Source: Siphonodentalium dalli
Taxonomy: Eukaryota > Mollusca > Scaphopoda > Gadilida > Siphonodentaliidae
Assembly (NCBI GenBank): GCA_032622095.1
Contig: CP136065.1
Location: forward strand, 35,622,732-35,686,731
Direction: 5' to 3'
DNA: 64,000 nt
The notes beneath the pieces were generated by a model. The model had not been told where the DNA came from. It did no database searches and saw only the letters and a program-made list of their open reading frames with translations. This document shows, piece after piece, positions 20,984 through 33,454 of this stretch (within the stretch, counting starts at the first letter, position 1; every line of letters starts with the position of its first letter). The translations under genes were made by a program, and so were the position numbers.

Positions 20984-21540
20984 TACGATATATAAGGCTG
21001 TGTTGGTTTTCAACTTCATGGGACACTTTACAAAAAACGGCTGGCAAATAACAGAAATAACGTTTTATCTGTTTTTGTGATCACCTATGTTATTTTTAGT
21101 CATGAATACACCACGGACTGAGGGGGTGTGCTCTCATATATCTTTAAATACATCCGACATCCTTTATGTTTTATACATTTCCATACAGGGGCAGCAAGAA
21201 GACGACCAACCATGATCGTGTTGCTCATGTACAACACATATCACATACTTGTCCACCATTTTGTTGTTATATCATTTGCTATTTTACAAATAATAAATCA
21301 GTCAATCTCAGTGTTAACTGACGGCGTGGACAGAGAGCAGTACTCAGGAAGTAAACAATTTATATTGATTGGCTGGTTCCTACACCCTGGTTGGCAAATA
21401 CGAAAGTTCACTGTTGTTTTACCCCCACCCCTTACAAAAAAGAAAACGACAAATAAGAAAGACGATTTTGTCCGATGGTTTGGAGGCTACCAGCCCTATT
21501 TTAAGTCTTTAACAGCCAGCGAACTGAATATATGACAACT
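20984..21540. repeat. Degenerate satellite, fourth piece
   Basis: Resumes the unit broken at 20117 (GATATATAAGGCTG...TTGGTT), then CACTTTACAAAAAACGGCTGGCAAATAAC at 21006 and further weak units to about 21540. Confidence 0.65.
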
Positions 21541-21831
21541 TTATCTCAGCTACACATCATACTATTTTGCTTTAGATATATTGGTATATAAAACTAAGAG
21601 AACTGCCACCTTGGTGAGACTATAGTGGGGATTCATTTGAGCATAATATTTATGTTCTATATATTTTATTATTTAGAGGGACATTTACAATCACTTTGGC
21701 AACAAACGTGATTTTGTTTTATATCTGTGAGACTACATGTATACGTATACACTGTGTCATTGTTTATTTCAAATAGTTCAGTCCTACAATCAGTAGAAAC
21801 TGTAGAATGTCGAATTCGATGCATGTTTATC

Positions 21832-22357
21832 TTAAAGATACGGGCGGTGTTGGCGGTGGGTATGCTGTTAAAATATTCACCCCCGTCAAAAACTACCATA
21901 AACAGAAGGAATAGTAAGATATAGACAGACTCTGTTCATATGCCAATCAGAAATATGGCATAAACAGTATTTTATTGTAAATCCCCCCCCTTTGTTATGT
22001 AAACAAAAGCAAAAAACGTTACGTTTCCTGGCTTTTGTTTAGATCCGGATATGGTAAACATAAAGAGCGTTATTTGTTACTGTTTTCCTGATATGGAAAT
22101 AATAAAGAGCGTTTATATAATTTGTGTGTGATTAACCAATATAATTGCGCTGTGTTATGTAACCAGAAGCACAACTTCTGTAATACGAGCAGGCTCTTGT
22201 TTACGTACAACATCGAACGTCATGACGACAATATACTATTTACGCGCTGATTATGTTTGGCACATGAGCGGAACTGTATATATTTTGGTGATCCTTCTGT
22301 TGATGGCGATTTGAACAAATATGAATATTTCTGCAACGAACGCCGCCGTGCCTTTAA
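21832..22357. mobile_element. TTAA-type MITE (TIR AGRYACGG)
   Basis: TTAA at both ends (21832-21835 and 22354-22357) with inverted GC-rich termini (AGATACGGGCGG and the inverse of AGGCACGGCGGC). The interior carries TAAACATAAAGAGCG and GAACAAATATGAATATT motifs shared, in inverted order, with 54398-54895. Same family, opposite orientation. Confidence 0.75.
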
Positions 22358-24197
22358 CTGTTTTCAATAAAATGTGTTGTTTTTGTTGTAAATGGGGGTA
22401 TGACGTTCCTATAAAAATATGTAATTTTTGGATGAGGGGTAGCTAAAATCCATTATGTCGCAAACTGTTAAAACTTTTTGTTAACTTCTTTCTTTATATG
22501 CTTGTCCGATAACTACACGATATGGATTAACTATTGTGGCATTATTTCAATATATTGAATGATAATGTTTGAAAACAAAAAAAGAATTCTGTGAAAAAGA
22601 GTGATTTTTCAGCAAAAAAATAAATGTTTCGGCTCCAAATGGCAGGAAAATCCAAATCAACCAACGCTTTCTTCCTAACAACTAGATATATCGTGTGATG
22701 TAGTAATTTTAACACCAACAATGTTGGCAAATAAGTTAGGACTTAGCCACAGGGCTCACTTTAGGGTATCTCGAAAACTAGAGCTCTTTTTATATTTTGT
22801 GGCTGCATTAAATGTATGCCACGTGTAGAGATGCATAGTTTTACGTCGTGACGTCAGCATGTTTCTTAGTCATCAGTCACTTGATATTCCATGCATATGT
22901 TTCCTAATTCATATAACACTATAGCAAGCTACTTTTGATATATTCAATTTTCCTCATTTTTAATTAATATTATAACAACTTCCTATTTTAAATCAATGTG
23001 AGAGAAGAACTATTTCTCTAACTACGATGTAGTTCTACTATGGGTATAAACGTGTAACACATGGAATGCCATTTGAACATTTACACCCACATAAGACATT
23101 TATATCCACAGTAGGGTGTATACATGTAGATGAAATTTACAAAACAGGTGTTACACGCACAATTAATAGTACATGCAATTATGGTATATATACACTAGTT
23201 TTAACTTCTAAGACCGATAAGTCTCCATTTTGACACAGGGTCCCCTGGTCTCTCAACCCCAGATTGATCTCCCCAAACTGTTCTATGGTTCTGGCAAATT
23301 ATGAGGATGACGACCCCCACCCTTATCGGACGCCGGATTCGGGGTCTGTTATGGCGTATTCCGGATGCCAGACCAGCGTACGCCGGATGACGGATGCTTC
23401 CATTGACATTCTTCTTGACGTTAAACACCGAAAACACCCGTCCGCTAATTCATATTTCTTCGCTCGATCATAATATTCTCCACAATTTAGCTTGTTATAT
23501 ACTTCTCGTTATCATACCTATTGTGCTAATTAATAATTGTATAGTGTTCAACTTGACAAGTCAGAACGTTGATCATATAAGTTTGTAATGCCGAGTGCAC
23601 CACACCATATACTATAATGGAGTAGTTACGTTGATTGAATGGAATTTCTTAGAATTGGAAGAATTTGCAAGTCAAAATGCGAAAATTGTCAATCCTTTGA
23701 CACTGCATTTCAGATCATAAATGCGACAAATATCTTACAAAACTCAGTGGATTAATAACTACATACAACCCCAGCGGGTTGGTGGTACATTTTTCGGGAG
23801 GTATCTTAATTATTCGTCAACGGCACGCTATATCCGTATACAGTGCCGTTTATTCCGTGAAAATCGGACCAGAATGTTTTCAATAAGGAATAGGTAACTG
23901 ATGTCACGTGATCGAACTTTCAATGGTTTTTTTCTGCACAAATATTGTCTCAACATAATTCTATACCAATGTATTCATTTATGTGTTATCAGATTATAAC
24001 TTGAGTAAAAAAATGAGTTCAGTCAAGCTGCTAAAAGTCTGCTATGGCCAATATGCAGACCAATTCCAATGCATTATGTCAACTTTTGCTTCATTACTCA
24101 CTCTATTTTCAATAAATGTAGTGAAGAGAATTCCGGATGCCGTCTTTTATGGAGTATTCCGAATGCTGGGGTCAGTTTTAAACCGGATGCCTTAATT
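22358..24197. other. Non-coding, nothing recognised
   Basis: No supported gene. A GC-richer patch (23220-23410) and 24130-24195 share the short phrase CCGGATGCC. This is the left flank of the tandem array. Confidence 0.4.
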
Positions 24198-25239
24198 ATA
24201 GAGCTTCGCAATTCTACCTAAGAAATAGACGAAACAGTCCAAAGGACAAGATATGATCCGAGTCATTCCTAAATTTAGCTCCGTCCGATGACGAAACGAA
24301 ACTCAAAAGTTGTAACGAGTAGGGAAATTCCCTCCGATTTCACGAATGTATTTCCGTACTTCCGACAATATATAATGATCTTCTGTGTTCATGTAGGTTC
24401 CTGCACGTACGAGTGTAGTAGATAATGGGACTGGATAATACACATTTCAATACAAAATAAATAAATGTATCATCGCAGTGCTATATGCCTCCTTGAACAT
24501 TAATTATTGTTGACAAAGCGAACGGCAACACATCGCTAACCCTATTTTGTGCACACAATTCCGGACAGTGCGATAGACACTGCTATGGAATAATGCTATA
24601 CAATGTACACATGCCGGCTCACTAGTAAACATCTAAACATATAAAAGCATGCGCTGTACTTCTCTGTCGATAGATGGGATGTACCTAAAGTAATGTAATG
24701 TCTGATACTTACGTTTTGTTTGGTGGTTATCTTGTCTTGCCGAGTTACTAAATATGTCGATCAAAATATGATTCAACTTTGAACTTTCAGGATCCGGGGG
24801 TGGACCGCTCGTGCTTTTTGCCGGTAAACTCTATCGTAAAAGTTACCATTGTAAAATAATTCGATTGGGTTAGGAAAATACATCGCAGATGACGATAAAG
24901 AGTAAAATCCAACATGGCCTCTGACGACCATGTTTTTTAACGAACTCCGGAATATATCGTTGGCTCCCATCTAGAAGTCACCGTGAAGACGTTCACCACA
25001 TTCACACGCATGTCTGTGACATCAGTCAGCACCAGTCGCATATTCAGGGACGTGGCGAAAGGGTCCCTGTTGTGGTTGGGGTTGGGTGTAAGTGGGAGGG
25101 GGTTGGTTTACTACCTTGAAAGTTCCAATTTTATCCACCTTGAACAGGCTAAGCTCCCAAGTTATATTTGTTCCCACGCCCCTTTTGATCTGCGTGCGTG
25201 TCACAGTGTGTGTCATGTGGGGGTGTGGGAGTGGGTGGA

Positions 25240-26545
25240 GGTCATGATATCTCCATATCCTCGATGTTCAGCACTTTGTTGGGTACAGTTCAGCAGATTT
25301 CACCGAACGAAGTTTAACCCACACTAAATAGCCGTGTTTTCAACGGTAGAATACCGTTAATTTAACGGTATGTACCGCAATATCTATATTTACGGCAACA
25401 CTGTTAATGGCGCATGCGCGCAATGTATTTTGGGAAGGGGTTTCTTGCGTTGTCTGAACGACGACGCCATTTTCTCGGATTGTGAAGTCGTGTGTTAGTC
25501 AATCGTTGGGAAAAAAAACAGTTGTTGGGTTGACCTTAGTGTGTTTGTCAAGGTTTTGTGTTGAATAATTTATTGCTCATTGTTCGAAATCACGGTAGCT
25601 GCTATGTTATTATTAAAATTTTAGTCATTACGCCATTGACGACCAAATTACAATCAACCAGTGAACATGTGGAAAATACGGTGTTCTGTATATTTGACGG
25701 TATATAATTGTATAATTATACGGTAGTGGAATATACGGTGTACTGTATATTTGACGGTATTATTGTATACTTATACGGTAGTAGAATATACGGTATACTG
25801 TCATTTATAGGGTAGACTACTGGCAACTGAGCTGCCGGTATTCTACCGTAAAAATTACGGTGGGTTATTTACAGTGCATTTTTAACGAAGATAGTCGGGT
25901 ATATATTACGCAAAATGACTTTTAACGATGGACCATACTTAAATGCAGGGAGGGAACAACATTTGACCGACCTCAATCCAGTTCAACAGTTCAAAATCCC
26001 GCTCAACGCTTATCTGGATCAGTTCAGCAGATTCTCCCAAACTCATTTAACTTATTTTTAACGAAGATAGTCGGGTATATGTTATGCAAATGACTTGTAT
26101 TCGATGGCCCGTAACTAAATTCCGGGAGGGATCATCATTTGACCGACGTTCACCCCAGTTCAACAGTTGAAAATACAGTTCAGCACTTTATTGGGTACAG
26201 TTCAGATTTTAACGAAATTAGTCGGATATATATTGCGCAAAGGACTATTTATCGAAGAGTCATGACGAAATACAGGGAATGCAGACCATTCGACAGACCT
26301 TCACCCCAGTTCAGAAGTTCAACATCCCGATCAGACTTTTTCAGCAGATTCTCCCAAACTCATTTAGCTGATTTTTATTGAAGATAGTCAGGTATAGGTT
26401 ATGCAGATGACTTGTAGTCGAGGTGCCATAACCAAATACAGGGAGAAAACACCATTTGACCCACATCCATCACAGAACAGCAGTTCAAAATCCCGTTCAG
26501 CACGTTATTTGGTAGTTCAGCAGATTCCACCGAACGCATCGCCAG
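25240..26545. repeat. 190-bp satellite, unit 1 copy (about 4 repeats)
   Basis: Repeats begin near TTTTTAACGAAGATAGTCGGGTATA (25879, 26055, 26212, 26374). They run through GGGAGGGA..A.CATTTGACCGAC, CAGTTCAACAGTTCAAAAT and GTACAGTTCAGCAGATTC. Interrupted after the first partial repeat by the MITE at 25322-25876. Confidence 0.85.
25322..25876. mobile_element. MITE with CACT...AGTG ends and ACGGTAGAATACCG motifs
   Basis: Left end CACTAAATAGCC...ACGGTAGAATACCG and right end CGGTATTCTACCGT...GGGTTATTTACAGTG are inverted relatives. The element sits inside a 190-bp satellite unit whose two halves (GTTTAACC and TTTTTAACG) flank it. Internal tandem TATACGGTA phrases. No ORF. Confidence 0.65.
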
Positions 26546-27020
26546 TGTCTGAGGTACTTGTTGGAACATTCGAATCAAATAAATGTGGTGTGAGATCCAG
26601 TTCCATCACTTTATTAGTGTGAATTGACGGCGCAGCAAGTGGATTACTTATTCGGGTCAATATGATTTGGGAGTCACTTTGACTATAATCCACACCTTTC
26701 AGCGAGTCACTGCGACTAACTCTGCTGTTATATAGTCACATTGACTATATAATTAAGTTACACCAAGAATAACTTTAATTAAATTATGCTTAATATTCAT
26801 AGCTAAATATTAAATTTCCACTACATCGCGGTACTATTGCATCTATAACTGAACGAATCTGATGGGAGGGTATGATGGCATATATAAATTGAACTTTGAA
26901 CTTTCCGGATTTGAAGGTGGCCCGCTCGTGCTTTTTGCCGATAAACTTAATCTCAAAAGTGCCCATGCATGCTGTACGATAATACGATTGTGTTGGGAAA
27001 ATACATCGCGGATAACGATA
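26546..27020. other. Unique core of the FB-like element
   Basis: Sequence from GAGGTACTTGTTGGAACATTCGAA to TGCATCTATAACTGAACGAATCTGATGGGAGG, present in all three array copies (44715-45000 and 62715-63030). No coding signal. Confidence 0.6.
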
Positions 27021-27924
27021 TCGAGAGCCTCTGAGAGGTACCAAATTGGGAAATTCCAATTATACGAACTTCGGAGCTTGGCCTGAACCAAGGAGGGGGG
27101 GGGGGGGGGTTCAGTTGAAAATGTCAATGTATAGTCACACCCCGCAGCCCACCCCGACGGAGACACTCTATAGCCACGTCCCTGAATATGCGACAGGTGC
27201 TGACTTGTGGCATAGACAGAAAAAAACGAGCGTGTAATGTGCTGAACGCTACAGTCATCCGCGGTGTATTTTCTAAACCCAATAACCCAATTGTATTATC
27301 GAAAATTGGTAAAGTTTTCGATTAAGTTTACCGGCAAAAAACACGAACGGTCCACCTCCAGATCCGGGAAGTTCAAAGTTCAAACATATTTTTCATGGAC
27401 AATTAGTTGCTCGACAAAACAGATTAACTATCAAACAAAACGTGAGTATCAGGCAATACATTTCCAGGTACTTCTCAACCTATTGAGGAAGAAGTACAGC
27501 GCACGATTTAAAGGCCTTAGATATTTACATGTAAGCTGTACATATCATATACATGTAGGCTGGACATTGTATATAGTATTATTATTAATGCCACTCCCCA
27601 GAATTGTGTACACGAAATAGAGTTAGCGCGATGTGTTGTCATTCGCTTTGTCAACAATAATTAATGTTCACGTAGGTATATAGCACTGCGACATGTGACG
27701 ATAGGTGTATTTATTTTGTATTTGGGCTCTTTATCGGCAATTCGGAAATACGGAAATTCACCCGGGAAATTCATCGGGAATTCCCCGATGAATCCCTGCT
27801 TTTGAGTTTCGTTTCGTTATCAGACGGAGCTATATTTAGGAATGACTCAGATTAGATTTTGGGCTGTGCTATCTTTCTGATTCGTCTAGTTGGTAAGTCA
27901 TTTGGGTTGAATCACGAAGCTCTA

Positions 27925-29439
27925 TGACTTGCCAGAACGAGAAGTAGCAAGGTTTGAAGAGATCGTTTGACGAAGCTTGTTCGTGAGTCTAAATTAAATT
28001 AGAACTTCATGAGGCTATAGGCTCTGTTCTCTTATGTTTTACCCGGAACTACCATTGGGCGTATTCGAATCTGTGTTCTTCTATGCCCGTGAGCAGGGTA
28101 AACCCGTTCTTGTGATGTGAACACCAGCAACAGACACAATCACAGGTCCCCAAAACAATAATTTACCCGCCCCCAATAATAAATAATCCTACAGGTTTAA
28201 GTTTTATTGGGGTGGAGTAAATTTTTGTTCAGGGTACCTGTGGAAATGAGCATATCATAACATCAGTTCCCTGGTTTGAGTTTTCACTTCCCATTTTGTG
28301 GGGAGTAAAGGTCACGAACAAGGAATTTCCACAACGGAGACTCTTAAATGTTTGTTCTCTGGTGTATCGATATATATATTACAGAGTAAATTATGTCTCT
28401 GTCTGTTTTTTTGTCGCGATTTTGCTCCCAGACGTGACCCTTGTACAGCTTTCGACCAGATTTGGTGTGATGCCTCGGGTACCCCGATGGGTATATATAT
28501 ATATATTTTTTATTAAATTTTTTAAATGTTAAATTGAGCAAAAATGGTTCAATCTGAAAAACAAAATTATATAAATTTTTTTTTTTAAATATCAAAACCG
28601 TGCACGAAGCGCATAAAGGAACCTGTTCCATATAGCTATTGCATAATGGCGAGCGCTGATAAGATAAAATATTTCTGCATACACCTTGTCTCCTAGCAAC
28701 CGTATGCTCGATCCTCCCACTAGTGAATATGTGCGGAAATATCCATTCACATCTGCTCACAATTCTAACACTCGAGACAGGAACGTAACGACAGGGGGGG
28801 GGGGGTGGGTGTCTCACAAAAAAGAGGACCATAATTTTCAATAGTTGGAAATTTCATGAATCATATTCCAATGGTCGTACTTATACATTTAGTTCCTCTC
28901 ATAGCAGTAGAGTAATCAGTTTATTTAAATTTGTCCTGCTAGGTACCAATGTAATGTCAATATTACAAGTTAATACACAATCATTGCGTAAATAAATTCC
29001 AGTAATGCTCTAATACCTGAACACATATTTGAAATTGAAAGCAAAGCATTTCCTTCAAGTTAAGACTGGTATGTTTTACCAACCATAGATTCATAATCAC
29101 TGGTCTATCATTAATGTCATAACTCCATATCTTTCTGAGGACAACTTTAACAATATAACAACCAGTCAGCATGCATACTTGTTACCATTGTGTGAGTTAT
29201 AACTTCTTGTATTTAAACACGTATTCGTTCCTCAACCATATTCTGATTAATATCATTATAATGTTCTGCAAGCATATGCCAATGCTATGTCTTTCTTGTT
29301 ACTAGTGTCAGTGTCTTTATTTACACAGTCCGTACTCTTAATAACAACATATATAAACCCATATTATTAAGCCATTAAGCCAATATTGGCATCGTGCATT
29401 ACTCAAAATCAAATCCTGTAATAGTTGGAAATTTTATTA
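27925..29439. repeat. AT-rich block shared between units
   Basis: About 27925-28720 corresponds to about 46010-46975. Landmarks are CACTTCCCATTTTGTGGGGAG, GCTCCCAGACGTGACCCTTGTAC and CACGAAGCGCATAAAGGAACC. The segment 28730-29270 is unique to unit 1. About 29280-29440 matches 46985-47130. No gene seen. G-run at 28794-28804. Confidence 0.7.
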
Positions 29440-30240
29440 GACCAAATCATATATAGTTCTCCACGGTGGCCTCTAGATGGGAGCCATTGATTTTTTCCGA
29501 AACTTGTTAAAAAACATGGCCTTGGATTTTACTCTTTGCATGACTAAATCCTCACGGGCCACACCCCTCATCCGATCGTCATTAAACTTCATATATAGAT
29601 CTTTTGGTGACCTCTAGATGGGGGCCACCGATTATTTCTGAAATTTGTAAAACAAAAGAAACATGGCCGCCAGCAGCTATATTGGATTTTACTCTTTACT
29701 CTTTGCATGACTAAATACTTTAGCACACCCTACAGGCCACATTCCTCGTCCGATCGTCATCAAACTTCATACGATCTTTGGGGTGACCTCTACATGGGAG
29801 CCATCGATTATTTCTGAAATTTGTTAAAAAACATGGCGCCAGCAGCCATCTTGGATTTCAAATTTGAATCCATCGGCATACCCTGTAGCCCGCTTATATC
29901 TGATAAATGTTTTGTAAATTTACAGGCATGATTAGGATCACCGCTAGATGTGCATGAGCTATCGATTTGAACGATTTTCGATTAAAACATGGACGCCGGC
30001 AGCCTTCATGTATTTTACATTTTGCATGACTAAATCCTTTGACACACAGTATACATTCCAAGTCCCTCATCTCTCATCCAAACTTCATATGGTTCTTTGG
30101 TGTGACCTTTAGATGCATGCTGCCCTATTCTTCAGAAATTTGTTTTAAAAAAACATGGGCGCCCGGAGCCATCTTGGATTTCACATTTGAATGCATCCGC
30201 ACACCCTGCAGCCCATATTTAGTGGATAAATGTTTGAAAA
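29440..30240. repeat. GCCGCC-type satellite, unit 1
   Basis: About five repeats of roughly 170 bp: AAACATGGCCGCCAGCAGC, CATCTTGGATTTTACTCTTTGC, CACACCCTACAGGCCAC, GATCGTCATCAAACTTCATA, GGTGACCTCTAGATGGGAGCC. Phrases recur near 29515, 29660, 29830, 29990 and 30155. Same family as 50330-51260. Confidence 0.85.
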
Positions 30241-30564
30241 CTGAAACTTTTTGACTTTCCTTCGTTATCATTATATTGACTGTTCAGCATATAATTATTA
30301 ACACCTCCCAAGTTGAACTACAGTGTCATTGACACTTTCATTTGGATTTTTTAGTGGGTTCCTGGCCCCTTTATGCTGTAATTGCGGAACTTAGGAATTT
30401 GGTTTGTGCCGTCAGTCCAGTCCTCCCGACAATTCAGGCACATTTCTTACTCAATAGTTCGAATAAAACTTTCAGGGCTCCCTAACTAGGAGTAAATATC
30501 AGTTTGAAATGGCATGAAACACTCGCATTACTTCAAATCAATTTATAAATTCTCGTTATATTGG
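30241..30564. repeat. Right end of the satellite-bearing TIR element (unit 1 copy)
   Basis: Matches 51265-51570. The part ending CAGGGCTCCCTAACT (30487) corresponds to the right inverted repeat described at 49782-51488; the left arm is missing in unit 1. Confidence 0.65.
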
Positions 30565-33350
30565 AATATCATTGTGACTACGTGTACACAGAGAAACCAA
30601 AACGAATATCACTGTGACTACATGGGTCTACATGCACACAGAGAAACCAAAACGAATATCACTGTGACTACATGCACACAGAGAAACCAAAACGAATATC
30701 ACTGTGACTACATGTACACAGAGAAACCAAAACGAATATCACTGTGACTACATGGGTCTACATGTACACAGAGAAAACAAAACGAATACCACTGTGACTA
30801 CATGGGTTTACATGTACACAGAGAAACCAAAATGAATATCACTGTGACTACATGGGTCTACATGCACACAGAGAAACCAAAACGAACATCACTGTGACTA
30901 CATGGGTCTACATGTACACAGAGAAACCAAAACGAATATCACTGTGACTACATGGGTCTACATGCACACAGAGAAACCAAAACGAATATCACTGTGACTA
31001 CATGGGTCTACATGTACACAGAGAAACCAAAACGAATATCACTGTGACTACATGGGTCTACATGCACACAGAGAAACCAAAACGAATATCACTATGACTA
31101 CATGCACACAGAGAAAACAAAACGAATATCACTGTGACTACATTCACACAGAGAAACCAAAACGAATATCACTGTGACTACATGGGTCTACATGTACACA
31201 GAGAAACCAAAACGAATACCACTGTGACTACATGCACACAGAGAAACCAAAACGAATATCATTGTGACTACATGCACACAGAGAAACCATAACGAATATC
31301 ACTGTGACTACATGCACACAGAGAAACCAAAACGAATATCACTGTGACTACATGCACACAGAGAAACCAAAACGAATATCACTGTGACTACATGCACACA
31401 GGGAAACCAAAACGAATATCACAATGACTACATGGGTCTACATGCACACAGAGAAACCAAAACGAATATCACTGTGACTACATGGGTCTACATGTACACA
31501 GAAAAACCAAAACGAATATCACTGTGACTACATGCACACAGAGAAACCAAAACGAATATCACTGTGACTACATGCACACAGGGAAACCAAAACGAATATC
31601 ACTGTGACTACATGGGTCTACATGTACACAGAGAAACCAAAACGAATATCACTGTGACTACATGCACACAGGGAAACCAAAACGAATATCACAATGACTA
31701 CATGGGTCTACATGCACACAGAGAAACCAAAACGAATATCACTGTGACTACATGGGTCTACATGCACACAGAGAAACCAAAACGAATATCACTGTGACTA
31801 CATGCACACAGAGAAACCAAAACGAATATCACGGTGACTACATGGGTCTACATGTACACAGAGAAACCAAAACGAATATCATTGTGACTACATGCACACA
31901 GAGAAACCATAACGAATATCACTGTGACTACATGCACACAGAGAAACCAAAACGAATATCACTGTGACTACATGCACACAGAGAAACCAAAACGAATATC
32001 ACTGTGACTACATGCACACAGGGAAACCAAAACGAATATCACAATGACTACATGGGTCTACATGCACACAGAGAAACCAAAACGAATATCACTGTGACTA
32101 CATGGGTCTACATGTACACAGAGAAACCAAAACGAATATCACTGTGACTACATGCACACAGAGAAACCAAAACGAATATCACTGTGACTACATGCACACA
32201 GGGAAACCAAAACGAATATCACTGTGACTACATGGGTCTACATGTACACAGAGAAACCAAAACGAATATCACTGTGACTACATGCACACAGGGAAACCAA
32301 AACGAATATCACAATGACTACATGGGTCTACATGCACACAGAGAAACCAAAACGAATATCACTGTGACTACATGGGTCTACATGCACACAGAGAAACCAA
32401 AACGAATATCACTGTGACTACATGCACACAGAGAAACCAAAACGAATATCACGGTGACTACATGGGTCTACATGTACACAGAGAAACCAAAACGAATATC
32501 ACTGTGACTACATGCACACAGAGAAACCAAAACGAATATCACTGTGACTACATGCACACAGGGAAACCAAAACGAATATCACTGTGACTACATGCACACA
32601 GAGAAACCAAAACGAATATCACTGTGACTACATGCACACAGAGAAACCAAAACGAATATCACTGTGACTACATGCACACAGAGAAACCAAAACGAATATC
32701 ACTGTGACTACATGCACACAGAGACACCAAAACGAATATCACTGTGACTACATGGATCTACATGTACACAGAGAAACCAAAACGAATATCACTGTGACTA
32801 CATGCACACAGAGAAACCAAAACGAATATCACTGTGACTACATGCACACAGAGAAACCAAAACGAATATCACAATGACTACATGGGTCTACATGTACACA
32901 GAGAAACAAAAACGAATATCACTGTGACTACATGCACACAGATAAACCAAAACGAATATCACTGTGACTACATGCACACAGAGAAACCAAAACGAATATC
33001 ACTGTGACTACATGGGTCTACATGTACACAGAGAAACCAAAACGAATATCACTGTAACTACATGCACACAGAAACCAAAACGAATATCACTGTGACTACA
33101 TGGGTCTACATGCACACAGATAAACCAAAACGAATATCACTGTGACTACATTCACACAGAGAAACCAAAACGAATATCACTGTGACTACATGGGTCTACA
33201 TGTACACAGAGAAACCAAAACGAATATCACTGTGACTACATGCACACAGAGAAACCAAAACGAATATCACAATGACTACATGGGTCTACATGCACACAGA
33301 GAAACCAAAACGAATATCACTGTGACTACATGCACACAGAGAAACCAAAA
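30565..33350. repeat. 40/50-bp minisatellite array, about 60 units
   Basis: Basic unit ACTGTGACTACATGCACACA plus GAGAAACCAAAACGAATATC (40 bp). Many units carry an extra TGGGTCTACA-type decamer, making 50 bp. Sequence variants (CATAACG, GGGAAACC, ACAATGAC) repeat in order 620 bp apart, showing a higher-order duplication (31261-31880 versus 31881-32500). Block B has only a remnant (51571-51610). Short open frames in it are by-products. Confidence 0.95.
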
Positions 33351-33454
33351 AGAAGAACCAAACATACATGTTCTTCTTCGCGAAGAACTAAATGAAGACA
33401 CAAATAAAAAACGAAACATGTTGGTTCTTCACGATGAACGGAGTTAAAGAACCA
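33351..33454. other. Junction between minisatellites with a perfect 16-bp palindrome
   Basis: Contains GTTCTTCGCGAAGAAC (33373-33388) and GGTTCTTCACGATGAAC, conserved in unit 2 (51644-51715). Sits at the left border of the 45-bp array in both units. Confidence 0.8.

Larger units (their letters stand above)
24198..27924. mobile_element. Foldback-like element with about 0.9-kb inverted arms around a satellite
   Basis: The left arm (24198 to about 25160) reads ATAGAGCTTCG... and is matched by the inverse of about 27020-27924. Shared landmarks are TGAGTCATTCCTAAAT, AACATTAATTATTGTTGACAAAGCGAA, TTTTTGCCGGTAAAC and CGCATATTCAGGGACGTGGC. The left arm has an extra 90 bp of the GCCGCC-type repeat at about 24910-24985. 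The centre is the 190-bp satellite with a MITE inside it. No transposase is visible. Long arms with internal tandem repeats recall Foldback/Galileo elements. Confidence 0.75.

Noticed and set aside
19909-21019. Overlapping 75-222-codon frames around 20-21 kb
   Set aside because: Open on both strands because of the 122-bp GC-rich Helitron repeats; no protein motif.
28344-28841. 165-codon minus-strand ORF
   Set aside because: Not open in the unit 2 copy; lies in a repeat block.
30514-33447. Open frames and possible CRISPR-like array in the 40/50-bp minisatellite
   Set aside because: No variable spacers: the whole unit repeats. Eukaryotic minisatellite.
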